A stretch of 64,000 bases of DNA, taken from positions 3,626,501 to 3,690,500 of the forward strand of contig NZ_JAPEPO010000001.1 in NCBI RefSeq assembly GCF_026340095.1, given 5' to 3'. Both the position numbers and the translations under genes were made by a program. Below are positions 1-6,773 of this stretch, piece after piece; position 1 is the stretch's first letter, and every line of letters begins with the position of its first letter. Source of the stretch: Streptomyces sp. NBC_01446. Its GTDB lineage: Bacteria > Actinomycetota > Actinomycetes > Streptomycetales > Streptomycetaceae. The notes beneath the pieces are model-generated. The model was not told the origin of the DNA. It saw only the letters and a program-made list of their open reading frames with translations, and ran no database searches.

Positions 1-358
1 GGGTGCGGGTCGCCGGGTTCTCCCACACGGAGAAGATGAAGCGGGTGAGGCGCTCGCCGACGCCGTCCAGCGGCCCGTCCTCGATCGCGGCCGGTGCGTC
101 CAGGGCGGGGGCGAGGGCGACCTCGATGGACGCCTCGAAGACCTGCTCCTTCGTACCGAAGTAGTGGTGCACCAGCGCCCCGTCCACGCCCGCCGCCTTG
201 GCGATGCCGCGTACCGACGTCTTCTCGTAACCGCGCTCGGAGAACTCCGCGCGGGCCGCCTCCAGGATGCGGTCGCGGGTCGCGGGCCCGGCCGCCTCCG
301 TCTGCGAACGGGAGGGCCGCCCCCTGCGGCGTACGGGAGGGACGTCCGGGTCGGTCAT
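1..358 (-). CDS. TetR-family transcriptional regulator (3' end cut by window edge)
   Basis: The N-terminal ~119 residues of a TetR repressor are visible. An Arg/Pro-rich lead (MTDPDVPPVRRRGRPSRS) is followed by a helix-turn-helix block containing RILEAARAEFSERGYEKTS, GIAKAAGVDGALVHHYFGTK and the usual post-HTH EQVF. The ligand-binding domain lies beyond the window start. The ATG overlaps the stop codon of the upstream isomerase gene (ATGA), so the two are probably cotranscribed and translationally coupled. The family identification is firm from the HTH; the ligand and targets cannot be told. Confidence 0.88.
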   Translation of the reverse strand, partial: MTDPDVPPVRRRGRPSRSQTEAAGPATRDRILEAARAEFSERGYEKTSVRGIAKAAGVDGALVHHYFGTKEQVFEASIEVALAPALDAPAAIEDGPLDGVGERLTRFIFSVWENPATRT

Positions 359-1179
359 GAGCGGGGGACCCGGACCGACGACGCGAGGTGCAGGCGGGTG
401 AAGGCGAGGGCCTCGGCGAGGTCGGCCTCACGTTCGGCGCTGGACATGGCGCGGCGGGTGTTGACCTCGATCACGACGTGCCCGTCGAAGCCGGTCAGGG
501 CGAGGCGCTCCAGGAGCTCGGCGCAGGGCTGCGTGCCGCGGCCGGGGACCAGGTGCTCGTCCTTCGCCGATCCCCTGCCGTCCGCGAGATGGACGTGGCC
601 GAGGCGGTCGCCCATGCGGTCGATCATCGACAGCGCGTCGGTGCGGGCCGTCGCGGTGTGGCTGAGGTCGATCGTGAAGTGCCGGTAGTCGTCCTTGGTG
701 ACGTCCCAGTCGGGGGCGTACGCGAGCATCTCGCGGTCGCGGTAGCGCCAGGGGTACATGTTCTCGACAGCGAAGCGGACGTCCGTCTCGTCGGCCATGC
801 GCCAGATGCCGTCGACGAAGTCGCGCGCGTACTGGCGCTGCCAGCGGAAGGGCGGGTGGACGACGACCGTGGACGCGCCCAGCTTCTCGGCCGCCGACTT
901 CGCGCGCTGGAGCTTGGTCCACGGGTCCGTGGACCAGACGCGCTGCGTGATCAGCAGACAGGGCGCGTGCACGGCGAGGATCGGGACCCGGTGGTAGTCG
1001 GAGAGCCGGCGCAGGGCCTCGATGTCCTGGCTGACGGGGTCGGTCCAGACCATGACCTCGACGCCGTCGTAGCCCAGGCGTGCCGCGATCTCGAAGGCCG
1101 TCGCCGTCGACTCCGGATAGACCGAGGCCGTCGACAGGGCGACCTTCGCATCCGGGATGCGCACCACTGGTTCTGCCAC
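355..1179 (-). CDS. sugar phosphate isomerase/epimerase (xylose isomerase-like TIM barrel)
   Basis: A 274-residue protein of the AP endonuclease 2/xylose-isomerase-like TIM-barrel superfamily. Visible hallmarks are LGYDGVEVMVW near residue 35, VHAPCL near 72, VVVHPPF near 105, a metal-ligand Glu in VENMYPW, the IDLSH segment, the HLADGRGSAKDEHLVPGRG block near 200 and VIEVNTR near the C terminus. These glutamate, histidine and aspartate positions are the usual divalent-metal ligands. The substrate is not predictable. It overlaps the TetR start by 4 bp, so it is probably the first gene of a two-gene operon. The start has no strong alternative. Confidence 0.85.
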   Translation of the reverse strand: MAEPVVRIPDAKVALSTASVYPESTATAFEIAARLGYDGVEVMVWTDPVSQDIEALRRLSDYHRVPILAVHAPCLLITQRVWSTDPWTKLQRAKSAAEKLGASTVVVHPPFRWQRQYARDFVDGIWRMADETDVRFAVENMYPWRYRDREMLAYAPDWDVTKDDYRHFTIDLSHTATARTDALSMIDRMGDRLGHVHLADGRGSAKDEHLVPGRGTQPCAELLERLALTGFDGHVVIEVNTRRAMSSAEREADLAEALAFTRLHLASSVRVPRS

Positions 1180-1367
1180 GGAGACAGAGTACGGGCCCCG
1201 GCTGAGCCCCGGGGAGGTGGTCGGCCCGCGGGTGCTGTGGGGTGCGCCTCAGTACGGGGCCCGTACTGCAGGGCGGGCCCCGGGCGGGCGGACCCGGGCG
1301 GCGACGGGAGCCGCCGCGGCGCGGCTGTCCGTGGCCGCGCCCCGGCCTCCGGCTGCGGTACGTCCCG

Positions 1368-2300
1368 TCAGACCGCCGGCATGTGGTCGAGCCGCCTGAG
1401 GATCACGCCCTCCCGGAGCGCCCAGGGGCAGACCTCCAGGGTCTCGACCCCGAACAGGTCCATGGCCCCCTCCGCCACCAGCGCGCCCGCGAGCAGCTGG
1501 CCCGCGCGGCCCTCCGAGACCCCGGGGAGCTCGGCGAGCTCCGCCTCCGTCATCGCGGCCAGGCGCGGCACCCAGTCCTCCAGGGACTTGCGCTTCAGCT
1601 CCCGCTGGACGTACAGGCCCTCGGTGGAGCGGGCCGCTCCGGCCAGACGCGCGAGCTGCTTGAACGTCTTGGACGTGGCCACGACGTGATCGGGCTTGCC
1701 GAAGCGCGTGAACTCGCCGACCGAGCGCGCGATCTGCGCGCGTACATGCCTGCGCAGTGCCTTGATGTCCGCGGGGTCCGGGGGGTCGCCCGGCAGCCAG
1801 CCCGCCGTCAGGCGCCCCGCACCGAGCGGCAGCGACACCGCGGCGTCGGGCTCCTCGTCGATGCCGTACGCGATCTCGAGGGAGCCGCCGCCGATGTCCA
1901 GGACGAGCAGTTTCCCGGCCGACCAGCCGAACCAGCGGCGGGCCGCGAGGAAGGTGAGCCGGGCCTCCTCCTCGCCGGTGAGGACGCGCAGCTCGACGCC
2001 GGTGTCCTCCTTGACCCGGGCGAGGACCTCGTCGGCGTTGCTGGCCTCGCGTACGGCCGAGGTGGCGAAGGGCACGAGGTCCTCGACGCCCTTGTCCTCG
2101 GCCGCCTCCAGGGCGTCCCGCACGGTGGCGGTCAGCCGGGCCACGCCGTCGGGGCCGATGGCGCCGCGGTCGTCGAGGAGTTGCGCGAGCCGCAGCTCCG
2201 CCTTGTGCGAGTGCGCGGGCAGCGGGCGCGCGCCCGGGTGCGCGTCCACCACAAGCAAGTGCACCGTGTTCGAACCCACGTCGAGGACACCGAGTCTCAT
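1368..2300 (-). CDS. Ppx/GppA phosphatase family protein
   Basis: A 310-residue exopolyphosphatase/guanosine-pentaphosphatase-type protein of the ASKHA fold. It begins MRLGVLDVGSNTVHLLVVD (phosphate 1 motif). Further in are TSAVREASNADE, TGEEEARLTF and LVLDIGGGSLEIAYG (phosphate 2 motif), in the canonical order. At ~310 residues it matches the short actinobacterial form lacking the C-terminal HD domain. The start at 2300 was chosen because the family begins exactly here. A TAGCGT box at 2308-2313 (minus strand) lies 7 nt upstream, which fits a leaderless transcript. A longer in-frame start at 2378 would overlap the divergent gene's start. Ppx and GppA activity cannot be distinguished from sequence alone. 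Confidence 0.9.
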   Translation of the reverse strand: MRLGVLDVGSNTVHLLVVDAHPGARPLPAHSHKAELRLAQLLDDRGAIGPDGVARLTATVRDALEAAEDKGVEDLVPFATSAVREASNADEVLARVKEDTGVELRVLTGEEEARLTFLAARRWFGWSAGKLLVLDIGGGSLEIAYGIDEEPDAAVSLPLGAGRLTAGWLPGDPPDPADIKALRRHVRAQIARSVGEFTRFGKPDHVVATSKTFKQLARLAGAARSTEGLYVQRELKRKSLEDWVPRLAAMTEAELAELPGVSEGRAGQLLAGALVAEGAMDLFGVETLEVCPWALREGVILRRLDHMPAV

Positions 2301-2307
2301 ATACGGA

Positions 2308-2365
2308 ACGCTACTGCGCGTAGGGCGGGCGTCAGTCCCCGAGGGCACCGGAGCGCGCTTACCCT
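2308..2365. promoter_or_regulatory. divergent pair of leaderless-type -10 boxes
   Basis: Two TANNNT hexamers point away from each other in the 71-bp gap. TAGCGT on the minus strand (2308-2313) lies 7 nt before the ATG at 2300. TACCCT on the plus strand (2360-2365) lies 6 nt before the GTG at 2372. Neither start codon has a convincing Shine-Dalgarno, so both transcripts probably begin at or next to the start codon, a common arrangement in Streptomyces. Confidence 0.5.
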
Positions 2366-2371
2366 GGAACT

Positions 2372-3316
2372 GTGCCAAAGACGAAAAAGGCGAACGCCGA
2401 CAAGAGCGACAAGCGCGGTAAGAGCGACAAGGAAGCCAAGTCGGCCACTAAGCCGTCGAAGGCGCCGAAGTCCAAGGAATCAGGGACGGAGCGGTCCGGG
2501 ACGAAGGGTTCATCGCCAAAGGTGTCATCGCGGAAGGTGTCGTCGCGGAAAGGTTCCGCCCCTGACGAGAAGGGTCTGGACTTCGCCCGCGCCTGGGTCG
2601 AGTTCCCCGACCCCGCGGACGACGAGCAGATCTTCCGCTGCGACCTGACGTGGCTGACTTCGCGCTGGAGCTGCATCTTCGGGAGCGGCTGCCAGGGCAT
2701 CCAGGCGGGCCGCGCGGACGACGGCTGCTGCACGCTCGGCGCCCACTTCTCCGACGAGGACGACGAGAAGCGCGTCGCCGGGTTCGTGGAGCGGCTCACG
2801 CCCGACATCTGGCAGAACCACGAGGTCGGTACGGAGACGGGCTGGGTCTCCAAGGACGAGGACGGCGAGCGCCAGACCCGCCCGTACAACGGCTCGTGCA
2901 TCTTCCAGAACCGGCCCGGCTTCGAGGGCGGCGCGGGCTGCTCTCTGCACATCCTGGCGCTCAAGGAGGGCCGCGAGCCCCTGGAGACCAAGCCGGACGT
3001 GTGCTGGCAGCTGCCGGTCCGCCGGACCTACGAGTGGATCGACCGGCCCGACGACACCCGCGTGCTCCAGGTGTCCATCGGTGAGTACGACCGCCGCGGC
3101 TGGGGCCCGGGCGGCCACGATCTGCACTGGTGGTGCACCTCGGCGACGTCGGCCCACGGGGCGGGCGACCCGGTGTACGTCTCCTACCGGCCCGAGCTGA
3201 CCGAGCTCATGGGCAAGGAGGGCTACGACCGTCTCGCCGAGCTGTGCGAGGAGCGCCTGGCCTCCCAGCTGCCGCTGCTCGCGCCGCATCCGGCGGATCC
3301 CACCACCGCTTCCTGA
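2372..3316 (+). CDS. conserved hypothetical protein with Lys/Ser-rich tail and cysteine-rich core
   Basis: A 314-residue protein whose family I do not recognise. Residues 1-65 are a low-complexity Lys/Ser/Ala/Thr tail (PKTKKANADKSDKRGKSDKE and similar), probably disordered and basic. The remainder is globular and cysteine-rich: WSCIFGSGCQGI, DDGCCTLGAHF, GSCIFQN, GAGCSLH, DVCWQLPVRR and DLHWWCTSA are spread over ~200 residues, suggesting a metal or Fe-S site. No signal peptide or membrane segment is seen, so it is likely cytoplasmic. The GTG start has a TACCCT box 6 nt upstream and no Shine-Dalgarno, implying a leaderless mRNA. It converges with the BACON-protein gene, leaving a 23-bp gap. 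Confidence 0.8.
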   Translation: MPKTKKANADKSDKRGKSDKEAKSATKPSKAPKSKESGTERSGTKGSSPKVSSRKVSSRKGSAPDEKGLDFARAWVEFPDPADDEQIFRCDLTWLTSRWSCIFGSGCQGIQAGRADDGCCTLGAHFSDEDDEKRVAGFVERLTPDIWQNHEVGTETGWVSKDEDGERQTRPYNGSCIFQNRPGFEGGAGCSLHILALKEGREPLETKPDVCWQLPVRRTYEWIDRPDDTRVLQVSIGEYDRRGWGPGGHDLHWWCTSATSAHGAGDPVYVSYRPELTELMGKEGYDRLAELCEERLASQLPLLAPHPADPTTAS

Positions 3317-3339
3317 GAACTGCCCCCGCCGGGCCCGCG

Positions 3340-5091
3340 CTAGCCGCCGCTCGGGCTCGCGCCGCCGCCGTCGCCCGGCGGCGGTGACGAGTCCGTGGGG
3401 GCCGACGGGCTCGGTGACGGGTCGGACGGCGTGGGGCTCTGGTCGGACGGTGTGGGGTGCGGGTCGGACGGGCCCGGGTCGGAGGGCGTGGGGTCGGACG
3501 GGCCGGGGCCTGGGTTTCCCGTGTTCGTCGGGTCGGGGCCCGGGTCCGAGGTGCCGGGGTGCGAGGGGCCCGAACTCCCGTGTCCCTCTATTGAGATGAC
3601 TGCCCCTGAGGGGTCGATGCCGATGCGCGCCGACCAGTGACCGGCGGGCTCCCGGTCGTGATCGACGTACACCCGGATCGTGAACGACTCTCCGGGCCGC
3701 AGGGTTCCCGACGTGCTCGTCAGGTAGAGCCAGCCGGCTCCGGTGTGTGCGGACCAGTGGACCGGTGAACTCCCGGACGCCGTCAGCGTGATGAGGGTCG
3801 CGGAGCCGCTCGGCTGCGCCTCCACGGTGAGCCGGCCCGGGCCGGACTGCGAGGGCCCGCCGGGGCTGATGACCTCCACGGAGACGTCCGGGGAGCGGCT
3901 GCCCGCGGTGAAACGCGGGTCGGGGGTCGTGCGCGCGTTGCCCGCGTTCTCGTAGGCACCGTCCGCGCGGTTGCCGTCGAGCCCGCCCGGGTCGCCGGCC
4001 TCGCTCGCGCTGATCGAGCGCCCGTCCTGACCCTCGCCCGTCTGCGGCGCCCCCCGGTACGCCGCCCACAGCGCCAGCACCGGGGCGGCCACGACGGTGG
4101 CGACGACCGTCGTCGTGACGGCACGCGCGCGCAGCCGGTCCCGGCGGGCCGCCCTGTCCTTGGGGTCCATCGGGAAGCCGCGCCGGTCGAAGCGGGGGGC
4201 CGCGCCTCGCTGGGGGCGGTCGGCGTGGGCCATCGCCCGGTGCAGGGCCGCGCGCGGGGCCGTGGCGAGGGGCAGGGCGGCCGGGGTGACGGCCGTGCCG
4301 GGCCAGGCGCCGGGGGCGGCGCGCTCGGCGGTGCGGCGGCAGCGGGGGCAGTCGTCGACGTGCCGGACCAGTTCGCGGCGCAGGGCGGAGCTCAGCAGCA
4401 GCTGGTTGTCTCCGGTGAGGCGGGCGACGCTCGGGCAGGTGCCTGTCTCCACCACGGCGAGGGCCGCGCGGGTGCGTTCCACCTCGCAGGCGGCGGAGGC
4501 GAGCAGTTCCCGGGTGAGACCCGGGTCCGTGCCCAGTGCGGCGGCGACCTCTCGGGGCGACAGCTGATGCCGTACGGCCAGCTCCAGCGCCTCGCGCTGC
4601 TCGGGCGTCGTACCGGCGGCCTCCGGCCAGGCCAGGAGCGCGAGCTCTCGGCGGCGCTGCGCCTGGATCTCTTCGGAAGGGGCCTCTTTGGCGTGCGGGG
4701 CTTCGGGGTGGGGCCGGCCCGAGGCGTGCGCCCCCTGTCTGCGGCGCTTCGCCTCCGTCAGGGCCCGCAGGCACGACCAGCGCGCGAGCGCGTACAGCCA
4801 CGCCTTACGGTCGCTCTCGGTTTCGGGGCCGCGGGAGCCGCGGCGTTCGGCGAGCGCCAAGGCATCGCCCAGCGCCGCGATGGCGTCGTCGTGATCGCAC
4901 AGAACGGACAGGCAGTACGTGAACAGGCCGTCCAGATAAGGCTCGTAGCGCGATGTCGGGCGCTGGGTCACGGTCCGCGGCGCAGGTCGCCCGCGCCCGT
5001 CGCGGTGCGCCCGGTGTGCGCCGGTGGTCTGCGTGGGGGTTTCCGGCCTGCTGGTCATCACCCGTGCGACCGTAGGCGGGTGGTGCCGCAC
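3340..5091 (-). CDS. sigma-like / zinc-finger / transmembrane / BACON-domain protein
   Basis: An unusual 583-residue composite protein. Residues ~46-115 resemble sigma-70 region 2 (YLDGLFTYCLSVLCDHDDAI, RKAWLYALARW). Residues ~160-210 resemble region 4 (TTPEQREALELAVRHQLSPR then an HTH). An anti-sigma-type zinc motif HVDDCPRC sits at 244-251. A single membrane helix spans ~324-344. An exported BACON-like immunoglobulin domain covers ~405-500 (PVHWSAHTGAGWLYLTS, GTLRPGESFTIRVYVD), followed by a Pro/Ser/Asp low-complexity tail. With one helix, the sigma/zinc part would be cytoplasmic and the BACON domain outside, as in a transmembrane sensor. The GTG start at 5091 has a GGGAGGA Shine-Dalgarno; an ATG at 5058 is the alternative. 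Confidence 0.8.
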   Translation of the reverse strand: MRHHPPTVARVMTSRPETPTQTTGAHRAHRDGRGRPAPRTVTQRPTSRYEPYLDGLFTYCLSVLCDHDDAIAALGDALALAERRGSRGPETESDRKAWLYALARWSCLRALTEAKRRRQGAHASGRPHPEAPHAKEAPSEEIQAQRRRELALLAWPEAAGTTPEQREALELAVRHQLSPREVAAALGTDPGLTRELLASAACEVERTRAALAVVETGTCPSVARLTGDNQLLLSSALRRELVRHVDDCPRCRRTAERAAPGAWPGTAVTPAALPLATAPRAALHRAMAHADRPQRGAAPRFDRRGFPMDPKDRAARRDRLRARAVTTTVVATVVAAPVLALWAAYRGAPQTGEGQDGRSISASEAGDPGGLDGNRADGAYENAGNARTTPDPRFTAGSRSPDVSVEVISPGGPSQSGPGRLTVEAQPSGSATLITLTASGSSPVHWSAHTGAGWLYLTSTSGTLRPGESFTIRVYVDHDREPAGHWSARIGIDPSGAVISIEGHGSSGPSHPGTSDPGPDPTNTGNPGPGPSDPTPSDPGPSDPHPTPSDQSPTPSDPSPSPSAPTDSSPPPGDGGGASPSGG

Positions 5092-5187
5092 CCTTCCTCC
5101 CCCTTGGGGACATTTAATCCGTACGGGTGAAACGATCCCTCAAAAGAGGACGGGAATTCCAAATTCCGTCCAGGGGAACATGCGCTC

Positions 5188-5205
5188 GGCGCATATATGT
5201 GCGCC
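5188..5205. promoter_or_regulatory. palindrome upstream of the BACON-protein gene
   Basis: GGCGCA-TATATG-TGCGCC is an inverted repeat with 6-bp arms in an unusually AT-rich patch about 100 bp upstream of the BACON-protein start. It could be an operator or part of the promoter. No regulator is assigned. Confidence 0.3.
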
Positions 5206-5298
5206 GGGGCGCACGGGAGCACGCCCGGCGCAGGGCCCTCCCGGGCAGCGGCGGGAAGGCCTCGGGGGCGGCGGGGTGGTGGTCGGCGCTGCGTTGAT

Positions 5299-5306
5299 GC
5301 TCCTAT
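5299..5306 (+). repeat. IS110 core direct repeat, copy 1
   Basis: GCTCCTAT, identical to the copy at 6605-6612; likely recombination core at the transposase 3' side. Confidence 0.55.
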
Positions 5307-5312
5307 TGGCTG

Positions 5313-6527
5313 TCAAGCGGCAGTGAGCCACTCGCGGTAGGCGTGGGCGAGGTTGTCGTCTCGGCGGGTTCCGCGTTCGAGGGTGGAGATGGTGGCGGGC
5401 CAGACTCCGAGGTGTTGGGCTGCGGCGGTGAGGGTGAGGTTCTTCGATTGCCTCAGGGGGCGTAGGTCTGCGATGCCGGGGACGGCGACTTTGGTGGTCA
5501 GGCAGCGGAATATCTCCCGGGCGATGGCTCGCTTCAGGAGTCGGATGGTCTCCTTCTTCGTGCGGCCGGCGGCGATTTGTCGCTCCACGTAGGCGCGGGT
5601 GCGGGTGTCGCTGGCCATGCGGACCAGAGCGATGCGGTAGAGAGCCGCGTTGGCTGCCCGGTCACCGCCTCGTGACAGGCGGTGCCGGTTGGTCTTGCCG
5701 CTGGAGGCGGGGACGGGTGCGGCTCCGCAGAGGGCGGCGAATGCCGCCTCGGTGCGCATCCGGTCGGGATTGCCTCCGGCGCTGACCAGGAGCTGGGCGG
5801 CGGTGTCGGGGCCGACTCCGTGGGTGGCTCGCAGGCCGGGATTGTGGTCGGTGACCTCCTTGTCCAGGGTGCGGGTCAGGGCCTCGTGTTCGGCGGTGAG
5901 GTCCTTGACACGTCGGGCGAGGCTTTTGAGCGCGGTGAGGACCGCGACGTGGACCGTGTCACCGGTCGGCCGTATCCGGGCCAGGGTCTCGGTGCGGTTG
6001 GTTCCCTTGAGCTGCCCGTATTTGGCGCGGATGCCTTCGGGCGCGGTGACGAGAATCTGCCCGATCTGGTTGAGGGCCGCGGTGCGTGCCTTGATGGCGG
6101 AGCGGGCGGCGTTGTGCAGGGCACGTATGCCGGCGACGGTGTCGTCTTTGGGTGCGCTGGAGGCCCGGCCGGACAGGGCGGCCCTGGCGGCCGCGTAGGC
6201 GTCGATGGGGTCGGACTTGCCGGTGCGGCGGCGTTCGGCCCGGTCCGGCCGGTTCACCTCGAAGACCCGGTGTCCGTGTGAGCGGGCGGCGCGGGTGAAG
6301 CCCGCTCCGTAGGAAGCGGTGCCTTCCACGCCGAGGGCGAGTACGCGGCCGTGGGCGTCGAGATAGGCCAGGGCCGCGGCGTATCCGGCGCCTGTGGTGG
6401 TGAACTCGGCGTCCGCGAGGTGGCTGCCGTTACTGCTGATGACTGCGACGTGGAGGGTGTCGGCATGGGAGTCGACCCCTCCGAAGACCTCCTGGACCGC
6501 CGCGTCCTGCGTGCCCGCTGATGTCAT
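5313..6527 (-). CDS. IS110-family transposase with C-terminal HTH extension
   Basis: A 404-residue DEDD recombinase. The RuvC-like N-terminal domain shows GGVDSHADTLHVAV (Asp19), LALGVEGTASYG (Glu68) and RRTGKSDPIDAYAAA (Asp106, Asp109). The Tnp_20 domain shows THGVGPDTAAQLLVSAG and the conserved Ser-containing PVPASSGKTNRHRLSRGGD (Ser275/276), the region carrying the catalytic serine in this family. All acidic residues are present and the frame is intact, so it looks functional. Residues ~355-400 (LRPLRQSKNLTLTAAAQHLG, WPATISTLERGTR) look like a Cro/C1-type helix-turn-helix, which is not part of the standard IS110 architecture. Transposition here is expected to be guided by an element-encoded bridge RNA, as shown for IS621. 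Confidence 0.93.
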   Translation of the reverse strand: MTSAGTQDAAVQEVFGGVDSHADTLHVAVISSNGSHLADAEFTTTGAGYAAALAYLDAHGRVLALGVEGTASYGAGFTRAARSHGHRVFEVNRPDRAERRRTGKSDPIDAYAAARAALSGRASSAPKDDTVAGIRALHNAARSAIKARTAALNQIGQILVTAPEGIRAKYGQLKGTNRTETLARIRPTGDTVHVAVLTALKSLARRVKDLTAEHEALTRTLDKEVTDHNPGLRATHGVGPDTAAQLLVSAGGNPDRMRTEAAFAALCGAAPVPASSGKTNRHRLSRGGDRAANAALYRIALVRMASDTRTRAYVERQIAAGRTKKETIRLLKRAIAREIFRCLTTKVAVPGIADLRPLRQSKNLTLTAAAQHLGVWPATISTLERGTRRDDNLAHAYREWLTAA

Positions 6528-6604
6528 GCTGATGGTGCCTTCCCAGCCGAAGGTGGGCGCCGGCCGGGTGGCGCAGACAAGACATTGAGGGGGCTTCTGA
6601 CCAA

Positions 6605-6612
6605 GCTCCTAT
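6605..6612 (+). repeat. IS110 core direct repeat, copy 2
   Basis: GCTCCTAT, identical to the copy at 5299-5306; likely recombination core at the transposase 5' side. Confidence 0.55.
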
Positions 6613-6773
6613 GAGGTCATGTTCCACCCGGCCGGAGCCATGAGAACAGGTCCCGATGGCCGGACAGAACAACTTGAGGACAGTCCAGCAGGACGTCAGT
6701 CAGTGGCAGAGTCACGACCATCGGAACCTGAGTACCACCATCAATGTCAGTGGTCTCGGTTACGGTTCCGTGC
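6613..6773 (+). promoter_or_regulatory. hairpin-rich leader/promoter region of radA
   Basis: A 161-bp noncoding stretch between the IS edge and radA with several short inverted repeats: CCG-GCCAT paired with ATGGC-CGG around 6636-6662, GTCC-AGCA-GGAC, and ACCAC...GTGGT near 6733-6752. A TACGGT box at 6761-6766 ends 7 nt before the radA ATG, with no Shine-Dalgarno, suggesting a leaderless radA transcript. Part of this stretch could instead belong to the IS end if the element extends further than the 8-bp repeats suggest. Confidence 0.4.

Larger units (their letters stand above)
5299..6612 (-). mobile_element. IS110-family insertion sequence, ~1.3 kb
   Basis: One complete IS110-type transposase gene is bracketed by an exact 8-bp direct repeat, GCTCCTAT, at 5299-5306 and 6605-6612. 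Inward of these, short imperfect inverted ends can be aligned (TTGGCTGTCAAGC on the left, TTGGTCAGAAGC on the right, read inward). IS110 elements recombine through a short shared core and do not make classical target duplications, so the repeat is best read as the core present at both junctions. Noncoding ends are ~7 bp after the stop codon and ~78 bp before the start codon. The element sits between the BACON-protein gene and radA, in intergenic DNA. Exact ends are inferred, not proven. Confidence 0.7.
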
